A stretch of DNA of 64,000 nt from Hydractinia symbiolongicarpus (taxonomy: Eukaryota > Cnidaria > Hydrozoa > Anthoathecata > Hydractiniidae), in NCBI RefSeq assembly GCF_029227915.1, contig NC_079882.1, forward strand, positions 30,062,001 through 30,126,000, read 5' to 3'. Below the pieces are notes generated by a model. The model was not told where the DNA came from. It was given only the letters and a program-made list of their open reading frames with translations, and searched no databases. Shown here piece after piece: positions 47,920 through 60,207 of the stretch. Numbering within the stretch: position 1 is the stretch's first letter; every line of letters starts with the position of its first letter. A program made the translations under genes and the position numbers.

Positions 47920-50900
47920 TTCTTCTTCACTTGACATGATTGCCGCAACTCAGCGATTACACTGGGCGTTGTGGTAGCGCTTCATCTAAAAATTTAGATA
48001 AATAAGTTAATTTTTACTGTGGGACCAATCCTGGCCGTTAGTATGCGCTGAATAAATAGGAACGGTTTCAAAAACTACATTTCATTGACTTTCTAGCGAT
48101 ATAAACTCGTTTGAGTTACAACGGTCGAGTCACATATTTGTACCAACATGTATTTAGCGATATTATTCGGATATTACTAGGTTGCATCGCTTTTAACAGT
48201 GAAATGATTGACTGTGCGACTTAATTGGAATAACTTTGGACTGTGACTTGATAAATGTGATAAGTGAGCCAACAGTACACCAAGACATAACATTCTTCTT
48301 AATTCGATATGAATGCCGGAACTCAGCGATTACATTGGGCGCTGTGGTAAAGCTTCATTCAAAAATTTAAAAAAGAATGTCATTTTTTACTGTGGAACCA
48401 ATCCTAGCCGTTATCGCGCGCTGAAAAAATAAAGACTGTTTCGAAAACTAAATTTCAATGAATTTCTAACGGTATCAGTCCGTTTGAGTTACAACAGTTG
48501 CATCACATATTCGTACGAAGATGTATTTAGCGATATGTTTCCGCTATTACTAGGTTGCATCGCTTTTAACAGTGAAACGATTGACTGTGGGACTTAATTC
48601 AACTGATTTCGGACTGTGACCTTATAAATGTGATAAGTGAGACAATTGGATTCCAAGAAAATACACTCTTCTTAATTTCACATAATTGCCAAACTCAGCG
48701 ATTACATGGGCGCTGTGGTAGCGCTTCATTTAAAAATTAAGATAAAAAAGTCATATTTACTGTGGGGCCAATCCTAGCTGCTAGCGCGCTGAAGAAATAG
48801 AGACAGTTTAAAAAACTATATTTCATTGACTTTCTAGCGGTATAAATCCGTTTGAGTTACAACGGTTGCGTCACATATTCGTACCAACATGTATTTAGTG
48901 ACATTTTTCCGATATTACTAAGTTGAATTGCTTTTAACAGTGAAATGATTGACTGTGGGACTTAATTGAACTAACTTTGGACTGTGACCTGATAAATGTC
49001 ATAAATGAGCCAATTGGACTACCAGAAATAACATTCCTCTTAATTTTAGATGATTGCTGGAACTCAGAGATTACAATCGACGCTGTGGTAGCGCTACATT
49101 TGAAAATTTATATAAATAAGTCATATTTACTGTGGGACCAATCCTAGCCGTTATCGCGCGCTGAAGAAATAGTGACAGTTTCAAAAACTACATTTCATTG
49201 ACTTTCTAACAGCATCAATCCGGATGAATTACAACGGTTGCGTCACAAATTCGTACCAACATGTATTTAGCGATATCTTTCTGGTATTACTAGGTTGCAT
49301 AGCTTTTAACAGTAAAACGATTGACTGTGGGACTTAATTGAACTAACTTTGGCCTGTGACCTGATAAATGTGATAAATGAGACAATTGGACTCCAAGAAG
49401 TAACATTCTTCTTAACTTGACATGATTGCCGCAACTCAGCGATTACACTGGGCGCTGTGGTAGCGCTTCATTTAAAAATTTGGTTAAAAAAGTCATTCTT
49501 TACTGTGGGACCAATCCTAGCCGTTATCGCCCGCTGAAGAAATAGCGACAGTTTCAAAAACTACATTTCATTGACTTTCTAACAGCATCAATCCGGATGA
49601 ATTACAACGGTTGCGTCACAAATTCGTACCAACATGTATTTAGCGATATCTTTCTGGTATTACTAGGTTGCATCGCTTTTAACACTGAAACGTTCGACTG
49701 TGGGACTTAATTGAACTGATTTTGGATTTTGACCTGATAAATGTGATAAATGAGACAATTGGAATCCAAGAAATAACATTCTTCTTAACTTGACATGATT
49801 GCCGCAACTCAGCGATTACACTGGGCGCTGTGGTAGCGTTCATTTAAAAATTTAGATAAAAAAGTCATTCTTTACTGTGGGACCAATCCTAGCTGTTATC
49901 GCCCGCTGAAGAAGTAGCGACAGTTTCAAAAACTACATTTCATTGACTTTCTAACGGTGTCAGCCCATTTGAGTTACAACGGTTGGGTCACGTATTCGTA
50001 CCAACATGTATTTAGCGATAGTTTTCTGATATTACTAGGTTGCCTTGCTTTTAACAGTGAAACTATTGACTGCGGGCCTTAATATAACTGATTTTGGACT
50101 TTGACTTTATGAATGTGATAAATGAGACAATTGAATTCCAAGAAATAACATTCTTCTTAATTTGACATGATTGCTTGAGCTCAGCGATTACACTGGGCGC
50201 TGTGGTAGCGCTTCATTTAAAAAATTAGATAAATAAGTTATTTTTTACTGTGGGACCAATCCTGGCAGTTAGGATACGCTGAATAAATAGGAACAGTTTC
50301 ACAATCTACATTTCTTAAACTTTCTAGCGATATAAACTCGTTTGAGTTACAACGGTTGCGTCACATATTCGTACCAACATGTATTTAGCGATATTATTCG
50401 GATATCACTAGGTTGCATCGCTTTTACCAGTGAAACGATTGACTGTGGGACTTAATTCAACTGATTTCGGACTGTGATCTTATAAATGTGATAAGTGAGA
50501 CAATTGGATTCCAAGAAATAACATTCTTTTAATTTGATATGATTGCCGAAACTCAGCGATTACATGGGCGCTGTGGTAGCACTTCATCTAAAAATTAAGA
50601 TAAAAATGTCATTTTTTACTGTGGGACCAATCCTAGCCGTTAGCGTGCGCTGAAGAAATAGAGACAGTTTCAAATATTACATTTCAATGACTTTCTAACA
50701 GTATCAGTTTGTTTGAGTGACAACGGTTCCCTCACATACTCGTACCAACATGTATTTAGCGATAGTTTTCTGATATTACTAGGTTGCATTGCTTTTAACA
50801 GTGAAACGATTGACTGCGGGACTTAATATAACTGATTTTGGACTTTGACTTTATGAATGTGATAAATGAGACAATTGGACTACAAGAAATAAAATTCTTC

Positions 50901-51639
50901 TTATTTTGACATGATTGCTGGACCTCAGCGATTACATTGGGCGCCATGGTAGCGCTTTATTTAACAATTAAGATAAATAAGTCATTTTTTACTGTGGGAC
51001 CAATCCTGGCCGTTTACTTGCGCTGAAGAAATAGTGACAGTTTCAAAAACTATATTTTATTGACTTTCTAACGGCGTCAATCCGTTTGAGTTACAACGGT
51101 TGCGTCAGATATTCGTACCAACATGTATTTAGTGATATTTTCCCGAAATTACTAAGTTATATCGCTTTTAACAGTGAAACGATTGACTGTGGGACTTAAC
51201 TGGGCTAACTTTGGACTGTGACCTGATAAATGTGATAAATGAGACAATTGGACTCCAAGGAAAAACATTCTTCTTAATTTGACATGATTGCTGTAACTCA
51301 GCGATTATACTGGGCGCTGTGGTAGCGCTTAATTTAAAAACTTAGATAAATAACCCATTTTTTTTGTGGGACCAATCCTAGCCCTTATCGCGCGCTTGAT
51401 AAATAGCGACAGTTTTAAAAACTACATTTCATTGACTTTCTAACAGCATCAATCCGCATGAATTACAACGGTTACGTCAAAAATTCGTACCAACATGTAT
51501 TTAGTGATATCTTTCTGATATTACTAGGTTGCATTGCTTTTAACAGTGAAACGATTGACTGCGGGACTTAATATAACTGATTTTGGACTTTGACTTTATG
51601 AATGTGATAAATGAGACAATTGGACTACAAGAAATTACA
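47920..51639. repeat. Divergent monomers without a HOR
   Basis: Anchors 47920, 48293, 48666, 49034, 49406, 49779, 50151, 50524, 50895 and 51268. Neighbours differ from each other at many positions, and anchors are often altered (CACTCTTC at 48666, CATTCCTC at 49034, ATTCTTTTAA at 50524). The 49034 copy, with AATCGACGCTG, resembles 52013 and 53876 and may be an ancestor or relative of that HOR member. Two adjacent copies (49034, 49406) share AGCATCAATCCGGATG. This looks like older, less homogenised array. Confidence 0.78.
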
Positions 51640-53502
51640 TTCTTCTTAATTTGACATGATTGCTGGACCTCAGCGATTACATTGGGCGCTATGGTAGCGC
51701 TTTATTTAACAATTAAGATAAATAAGTCATTTTTTACTGTGGGACCAATCCTGGCCGTTTACATGCGCTGAAGAAATAGAGACAGTTTCAAATACTACAT
51801 TTCAATGACTTTCTAACAGTATCAGTTTGTTTGAGTGACAACGGTTCCCTCACATACTCGCACCAACATGTATTTAGTGACATTTTTCCGACATTACTAA
51901 GTTGTATTGCTTTTAACAGTGAAATGATTGACTGTGGGACTTAATTGAACTTACTTTGGACTGTAACCTGATAAATGTCATAAATGAGCCAATTGGACTA
52001 CCAGAAATAACATTCCTCTTAATTTGAGATGATTGCTGGAATTCAGAGATTACAATCGACGCTGTGGTAACGGTACATTTAAAAATTTACATAAATAAGT
52101 CATATTTACTGTGGGACCAATCCTAGCCGTTTACTTGCGCTGAAGAAATAGAGACAGTTTCAAAAACTACATTTCAATGACTTTCAAACAGTATCAGTTT
52201 GTTTGAGTGACAACGGTGCCCTCACATACTCGTACCAACATGTATTTAGCGATAGTTTTCTGATATTACTAGGTTGCATTGCTTTTAACAGTGAAACGAT
52301 TGACTGCGGGACTTAATATAACTGATTTTGAACTTTGACTTTATGAATGTGATATATGAGACAATTGGACTACAAGAAATAACATTCTTCTTAATTTGAC
52401 ATGATTGCTGGACCTTAGCGATTACATTGGGCGCTATGGTAGCGCTTTATTTAACAATTAAGATAAATAAGTCATTTTTTACTGTGGGACCAATCCTGGC
52501 CGTTTACTTGCGCTGAAGAAATAGAGACAGTTTTAAAAACTACATTTCATTGACTTTCTAACGGCGTCAATCCGTTTGAGTTACAAGGGTTGCGTCACAT
52601 ATTCGTACCAACATGTATTTAGTGACATTTTTCCGATATTACTAAGTTGTATCGCTTTTAACAGTGAAATGATTGACTGTTGGACTTAATTGAACTAACT
52701 TTAGACTGTGACCTGATAAATGTCATAAATGAGCCAATTGGACTCCCAGAAATAACATTCTTCTTAATTTGAGATGATTGTTGGAATTCAGAGATTACAC
52801 TAGGCGCTGTGGTAGCGCTACATTTTAAAATTTATATAAATAAGTCATATTTACTGTGGGACCAGTCCTAGCCGTTATCGCGCGCTGAAAAAATAGTAAG
52901 AGTTTCAAAAACTACATTTCATTGACTTTCTAACAGCATCAATCCGCATGAATTACAACGGTTGCGTCACAAATTCGTACCAACATGTATTTAGCGATAT
53001 TTTTCTGATATTATTAGGTTGCATCGCTTTTAACAGTGAAACGATTGACTGTGGGACTTAATTGAACTGATTTTGGACTTTGACCTGATAAATGTGATAA
53101 ATGAGACAATTGAACTCCAAGAAATAACATTCTTCTTAATTTGACATGATTGCTTGAGCTCAGCGATTACACTGGGCGCTGTGGTAGCGCTTCATTTAAA
53201 AATTTAGATAAATAAGTTATTTTTTACTGTGGGACCAATCCTGGCTGTTAGCATACGCTGAATAAATAGGAACAGTTTCACAAACTACATTTCTTTAACT
53301 TTCTAGCGATATAAACTCGTTTGAGTAACAACGGTTGGGTCACATATTCGTACCAACATGTATTTAGCGATTTAATTCGGATATTACTAGGTTGCATCGC
53401 TTTTAACAGTGAAACGTTCGACTGTGGGACTTAATTGAACTGATTTTGGATTTCGACCTTATAAATGTGATAAATGAGCCAGTTGGACTACAAGAAATAG
53501 CA
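51640..53502. repeat. 1863-bp five-monomer HOR (type I), copy 1
   Basis: Anchors 51640, 52013, 52385, 52758 and 53130, next 53503. Members in order: M1 (GGACCTCAGCG, GGGCGCTATGG), M2 (CATTCCTC anchor, AATCGACGCTG, GTAACGGTAC), M3 (GGACCTTAGCG), M4 (GGACTCCCAG, GAGATGATTGTTGG) and M5 (GCTTGAGCTCAGCG, GCTGTTAGCATACGC). All five recur at offset 1863. Confidence 0.9.
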
Positions 53503-55365
53503 TTCTTCTTAATTTGACGTGATTGCTGGACCTCAGCGATTACACTGGGCGCTATGGTAGCGCTTTATTTAACAATTAAGATAAATAAGTCATTTTTTAC
53601 TGTGGGACCAATCCTGGCCGTTTACATGCGCTGAAGAAATAGAGACAGTTTCAAATACTACATTTCAATGACTTTCTAACAGTATCAGTTTGTTTGAGTG
53701 ACAACGGTTCCCTCACATACTCGCACCAACATGTATTTAGTGACATTTTTCCGACATTACTAAGTTGTATTGCTTTTAACAGTGAAATGATTGACTGTGG
53801 GACTTAATTGAACTTACTTTGGACTGTAACCTGATAAATGTCATAAATGAGCCAATTGGACTACCAGAAATAACATTCCTCTTAATTTGAGATGATTGCT
53901 GGAATTCAGAGATTACAATCGACGCTGTGGTAACGGTACATTTAAAAATTTACATAAATAAGTCATATTTACTGTGGGACCAATCCTAGCCGTTTACTTG
54001 CGCTGAAGAAATAGAGACAGTTTCAAAAACTACATTTCAATGACTTTCAAACAGTATCAGTTTGTTTGAGTGACAACGGTGCCCTCACATACTCGTACCA
54101 ACATGTATTTAGCGATAGTTTTCTGATATTACTAGGTTGCATTGCTTTTAACAGTGAAACGATTGACTGCGAGACTTAATATAACTGATTTTGAACTTTG
54201 ACTTTATGAATGTGATATATGAGACAATTGGACTACAAGAAATAACATTCTTCTTAATTTGACATGATTGCTGGACCTTAGCGATTACATTGGGCGCTAT
54301 GGTAGCGCTTTATTTAACAATTAAGATAAATAAGTCATTTTTTACTGTGGGACCAATCCTGGCCGTTTACTTGCGCTGAAGAAATAGAGACAGTTTTAAA
54401 AACTACATTTCATTGACTTTCTAACGGCGTCAATCCGTTTGAGTTACAAGGGTTGCGTCACATATTCGTACCAACATGTATTTAGTGACATTTTTCCGAT
54501 ATTACTAAGTTGTATCGCTTTTAACAGTGAAATGATTGACTGTTGGACTTAATTGAACTAACTTTAGACTGTGACCTGATAAATGTCATAAATGAGCCAA
54601 TTGGACTCCCAGAAATAACATTCTTCTTAATTTGAGATGATTGTTGGAATTCAGAGATTACACTAGGCGCTGTGGTAGCGCTACATTTTAAAATTTATAT
54701 AAATAAGTCATATTTACTGTGGGACCAGTCCTAGCCGTTATCGCGCGCTGAAAAAATAGTAAGAGTTTCAAAAACTACATTTCATTGACTTTCTAACAGC
54801 ATCAATCCGCATGAATTACAACGGTTGCGTCACAAATTCGTACCAACATGTATTTAGCGATATTTTTCTGATATTATTAGGTTGCATCGCTTTTAACAGT
54901 GAAACGATTGACTGTGGGACTTAATTGAACTGATTTTGGACTTTGACCTGATAAATGTGATAAATGAGACAATTGAACTCCAAGAAATAACATTCTTCTT
55001 AATTTGACATGATTGCTTGAGCTCAGCGATTACACTGGGCGCTGTGGTAGCGCTTCATTTAAAAATTTAGATAAATAAGTTATTTTTTACTGTGGGACCA
55101 ATCCTGGCTGTTAGCATACGCTGAATAAATAGGAACAGTTTCACAAACTACATTTCTTTAACTTTCTAGCGATATAAACTCGTTTGAGTAACAACGGTTG
55201 GGTCACATATTCGTACCAACATGTATTTAGCGATTTAATTCGGATATTACTAGGTTGCATCGCTTTTAACAGTGAAACGTTCGACTGTGGGACTTAATTG
55301 AACTGATTTTGGATTTCGACCTTATAAATGTGATAAATGAGCCAGTTGGACTACAAGAAATAGCA
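53503..55365. repeat. 1863-bp five-monomer HOR (type I), copy 2
   Basis: Anchors 53503, 53876, 54248, 54621 and 54993, each 1863 bases after its partner. Copies agree closely, for example the rare GAACTTTGACTTTATG and GTGATATATG in M2 are in both. A visible difference is CTGCGGGAC near 52305 against CTGCGAGAC near 54168. The M1 head here is GCCAGTTGG with GACGTGATTGC, which differs from copy 1 M1 but matches the M1 of the next block. Confidence 0.9.
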
Positions 55366-57229
55366 TTCTTCTTAATTTGACGTGATTGCTGGACCTCAGC
55401 GATTACACTGGGCGCTATGGTAGCGCTTTATTTAACAATTAAGATAAATAAGTTATTTTTTACTGTGGGACCAATCCTGGCCGTTTACTTGCGCTGAAGA
55501 AATAGAAACAGTTTCAAAAACTACATTTCATTGATTTTCTAACAGCATCAATCCGCATGAATTACAACGGTTACGTCAAAATTCGTACCAACATGTATTT
55601 AGTGATATCTTTCTGGTATTACTAGGTTGCATCGATTTCAACAGTGAAACGATTGACTGTGGGACTTAATTGAACTGACTTTTGACTGTGACCTGATAAA
55701 TGTGATAAATGAGACAATTGGACTACAAGAAATAACATTCTTCTTACTTTGACATGATTGCTGGAACTCAGCGATTACACCGTGCGCTGTGGTAGCGCCG
55801 TATTTAAAAATTAAGATAAATAAGTCATTTTTTACTGTGGGACCAATCCTAGCCGTTAGCTCGCGCTGAAGTAATAGAGACAGTTTCAAAAAATCTACAT
55901 TTCATTGACTTTCTAACGGTGTCAATCTGTTTGAGTTACAACGGTTGCGTCACACATTCGTACCAAGATTTACATAGTGATTTTTTACCGATATTACTAA
56001 GTTGTATTGTTGTTAAGAGTGGAAGGATTGACTGTGGGATTAATTAAACTGACTCTGGACTGTGACCTTATAAATGTGATAAATGAGCCAATTGGACCCC
56101 AAGGAATAACATTCTTCTTAATTTGACATGATTGCTGGAATTCAGCGATTACACTAGGCTCTGTGGTAGCGCTTTATTCGAAAATTTAGATAAATAAGTC
56201 TTTCTTTACTGTGGGACCAATCCTGGCAGTTAGCACGCGCCGAAAAAATAGAGACATTCTCAAAAACTACATTTCATTGATTTCTTGGCAGTATCAATCC
56301 GTTTGAGTTACAAGGGTTGCGTCACATATTCGTACCAACATGTATTTAGTGACATTTTTCCGATATTACCAAGTTGTATCGCTTTTAACAGTGAAATGAT
56401 TGACTGTTGGACTTAATTGAACTAACTTTAGACTGTGATCTTATAAATGTCATAAATGAGCCAATTGGACTCCCAGAAATAACATTCTTCTTAATTTGAG
56501 ATGATTGCTGGAATACAGAGATTACACTAGGCGCTGTGGTAGCGCTACATTTTAAAAGTTATATAAATAAGTCATATTTACTGTGGGACCAATCCTAGCC
56601 GTTATCGCGCGCTGAAAAAATAGTAAGAGTTTCAAAAACTACATTTCATTGACTTTCTAACAGCATCAATCCGCATGAATTACAACGGTTTTGTCACAAA
56701 TTCGTACCAACATGTATTTAGCGATATTTTTCTGATATTATTAGGTTGCATCGCTTTTAACAGTGAAACGATTGACTGTGGGACTTAATTGAACTGATTT
56801 TGGACTTTGACCTGATAAATGTGATAAATGAAACAATTGAACTCTAAGAAATAACATTCTTCTTAATTTGACATGATTGCTTGAGCTCAGCGATTACACT
56901 GGGCGCTGTGGTAGCGCTTCATTTAAAAATTTAGATAAATAAGTTATTTTTTACTGTGGGACCAATCCTGGCTGTTAGCATACGCTGAATAAATAGGAAC
57001 AGTTTCACAAACTACATTTCTTTAACTTTCTAGCGATATAAACTCGTTTGAGTAACAACGGTTGGGTCACATATTCGTACCAACATGTATTTAGCGATTT
57101 AATTCGGATATTACTAGGTTGCATCGCTTTTAACAGTGAAACGTTCGACTGTGGGAATTAATTGAACTGATTTTGGATTTCGACCTTATAAATGTGATAA
57201 ATGAGCCAGTTGGACTACAAGAAATAACA
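55366..57229. repeat. ~1863-bp five-monomer HOR (type II), copy 1, 1864 bp
   Basis: Anchors 55366, 55738, 56112, 56485 and 56857. M1, M4 and M5 are the same kinds as in the type I unit, but positions two and three are replaced by a D-like monomer (CTTACTTTGAC, ACACCGTGCGCTG, GTGGTAGCGCCG) and a B-like monomer (CCAAGGAATAAC, AGGCTCTGTGG, GCACGCGCCG). One extra A in TTCAAAAAATCTAC near 55890 contributes to the 1864 length. Confidence 0.88.
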
Positions 57230-59091
57230 TTCTTCTTAATTTGACGTGATTGCTGGACCTCAGCGATTACACTGAGCGCTATGGTAGCGCTTTATTTAAC
57301 AATTAAGATAAATAAGTTATTTTTTACTGTGGGACCAATCCTGGCCGTTTACTTGCGCTGAAGAAATAGAAACAGTTTCAAAAACTACATTTCATTGATT
57401 TTCTAACAGCATCAATCCGCATGAATTACAACGGTTACGTCAAAATTCGTACCAACATGTATTTAGTGATATCTTTCTGGTATTACTAGGTTGCATCGAT
57501 TTCAACAGTGAAACGATTGACTGTGGGACTTAATTGAACTGACTTTGGACTGTGACCTGATAAATGTGATAAATGAGACAATTGGAATACAAGAAATAAC
57601 ATTCTTCTTACTTTGACATGATTGCTGGAACTCAGCGATTACACCGTGCGCTGTGGTAGTGCCGTATTTAAAAATTAAGATAAATAAGTCATTTTTTACT
57701 GTGGGACCAATTCTAGCCGTTAGCTCGCGCTGAAGTAATAGAGACAGTTTCAAAAACTACATTTCATTGACTTTCTAACGGTGTCAATCTGTTTGAGTTA
57801 CAACGGTTGCGTCACACATTCGTACCAAGATTTACTTAGTGATTTTTTTCCGATATTACTAAGTTGTATTGTTGTTAAGAGTGGAAGGATTGACTGTGGG
57901 ATTAATTAAACTGACTCTGGACTGTGACCTTATAAATGTGATAAATGAGCCAATTGGACCCCAAGGAATAACATTCTTCTTAATTTGACATGATTGCTGG
58001 AATTCAGCGATTACACTAGGCTCTGTGGTAGCGCTTTATTCGAAAATTTAGATAAATAAGTCTTTCTTTACTGTGGGACCAATCCTGGCCGTTAGCACGC
58101 GCCGAAAAAATAGAGACATTCTCAAAAACTACATTTCATTGATTTCTTGGCAGTATCAATCCGTTTGAGTTACAAGGGTTGCGTCACATATTCGTACCAA
58201 CATGTATTTAGTGACATTTTTCCGATATTACTAAGTTGTATCGCTTTTAACAGTGAAATGATTGACTGTTGGACTTAATTGAACTAACTTTAGACTGTGA
58301 TCTTATAAATGTCATAAATGAGCCAATTGGACTCCCAGAAATAACATTCTTCTTAATTTGAGATGATTGCTGGAATTCAGAGATTACACTAGGCGCTGTG
58401 GTAGCGCTACATTTTAAAATTTATATAAATAAGTCATATTTACTGTGGGACCAATCCTAGGCGTTATAGCGCGCTGAAGAAATAGAGACAGTTTGAAATA
58501 CTACATTTCAATGACTTTCTAACAGCATCAATCCGCATGAATTACAACGGTTGCGTCACATATTCGTACCAACATGTATTTAGCGATATTATTCGGATAT
58601 TACTAGGTTGCATCGCTTTTAACACTGAAACGTTCGACTGTGGGACTTAATTGAACTGATTTTGGACTTTGACCTGATAAATGTGATAAATGAGACAATT
58701 GAGCTCCAAGAAATAACATTCTTCTTAATTTGACATGATTGCTTGAGCTCAGCGATTACACTGGGCGCTGTTGTAGCGCTTCATTTAAAAATTTAGATAA
58801 ATAAGTTATTTTTTACTGTGGGACCAATCCTGGCTGTTAGCATACGCTGAATAAATAGGAACAGTTTCACAAACTACATTTCTTTAACTTTCTAGCGATA
58901 TAAACTCGTTTGAGTAACAACGGTTGGGTCACATATTCGTACCAACATGTATTTAGCGATTTAATTCGGATATTACTAGGTTGCATCGCTTTTAACAGTG
59001 AAACGTTCGACTGTGGGACTTAATTGAACTGATTTTGGATTTCGACCTTATAAATGTGATAAATGAGCCAGTTGGACTACAAGAAATAACA
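57230..59091. repeat. Five-monomer HOR (type II), copy 2, 1862 bp
   Basis: Anchors 57230, 57602, 57974, 58347 and 58719, offsets 1864 to 1862 from copy 1. Order is unchanged. The fourth member switches near 58460 to a different tail (GGCGTTATAGCGCGC, TATTATTCGG), so copy 2 contains an exchanged half monomer not present in copy 1. Confidence 0.87.
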
Positions 59092-60207
59092 TTCTTCTGA
59101 ATTTGACGTGATTGCTGGACCTCAGCGATTACACTGGGCGCTATGGTAGCGCTTTATTTAACAATTAAGATAAATAAGTCATTTTTTACTGTGGGACCAA
59201 TCCTGGCCGTTTACTTGCGCTGAAGAAATAGAGATAGTTTCAAAAACTACATTTCATTGATTTTCTAACAGCATCAATCCGCATGAATTACAACGGTTAC
59301 GTCAAAATTCGTACCAACATGTATTTAATGATATCTTTCTGGTATTACTAGGTTGCATCGATTTCAACAGTGAAACGATTGACTGTGGGACTTAATTGAA
59401 CTGACTTTGGACTGTGACCTGATAAATGTGATAAATGAGACAATTGGACTACAAGAAATAACATTCTTCTTACTTTGACATGATTGCTGGAACTCAGCGA
59501 TTACACCGTGCGCTGTGGTAGCGCCGTATTTAAAAATTAAGATAAATAAGTCATTTTTTACTGTGGGACCAATCCTAGCCGTTAGCTCGCGCTGAAGTAA
59601 TAGAGACAGTTTCAAAAACTACATTTCATTGACTTTCTAACAGTGTCAATCTGTTTGAGTTACAACGGTTGCGTCACACATTCGTACCAAGATTTACTTA
59701 GTGATTTTTTTCCGATATTACTAAGTTGTATTGTTGTTAAGAGTGGAAGGATTGACTGTGGGATTAATTAAACTGACTCTGGACTGTGACCTTATAAATG
59801 TGATAAATGAGCCAATTGGACCCCAAGGAATAACATTCTTCTTAATTTGACATGATTGCTGGAATTCAGCGATTACACTAGGCTCTGTGGTAGCACTTTA
59901 TTCGAAAATTTAGATAAATAAGTCTTTCTTTACTGTGGGACCAATCCTGGCCGTTAGCACGCGCCGAAAAAATAGAGACATTCTCAAAAACTACATTTCA
60001 TTGATTTCTTGGCAGTATCAATCCGTTTGAGTTACAAGGGTTGCGTCACATATTCGTACCAACATGTATTTAGTGACATTTTTCCGATATTACTAAGTTG
60101 TATCGCTTTAACAGTGAAATGATTGACTGTTGGACTTAATTGAACTAACTTTAGACTGTGATCTTATAAATGTCATTAATAAGCAAATTGGACTCCCAGA
60201 AATAACA
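59092..60207. repeat. Five-monomer HOR (type II), incomplete copy 3
   Basis: Anchors 59092, 59464 and 59836 match copy 2 at offset 1862. The fourth member begins at 60208 but changes character near 60295, and the fifth is replaced. The first anchor region has TTCTTCTGAATTTG, one substitution from the usual TTCTTCTTAA. A single base is missing in TATCGCTTTAACAG near 60105. Confidence 0.85.

Noticed and set aside
55638-55889. 83-residue minus-strand open frame, with near-identical copies at 57502-57753 and 59364-59615
   Set aside because: The copies are spaced 1864 and 1862 bases apart, exactly the HOR period, so they are conserved because the repeat is. They lie across a monomer, have no recognisable domain, and other monomers break the frame. 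The substitutions between copies show no sign of protein-level constraint.
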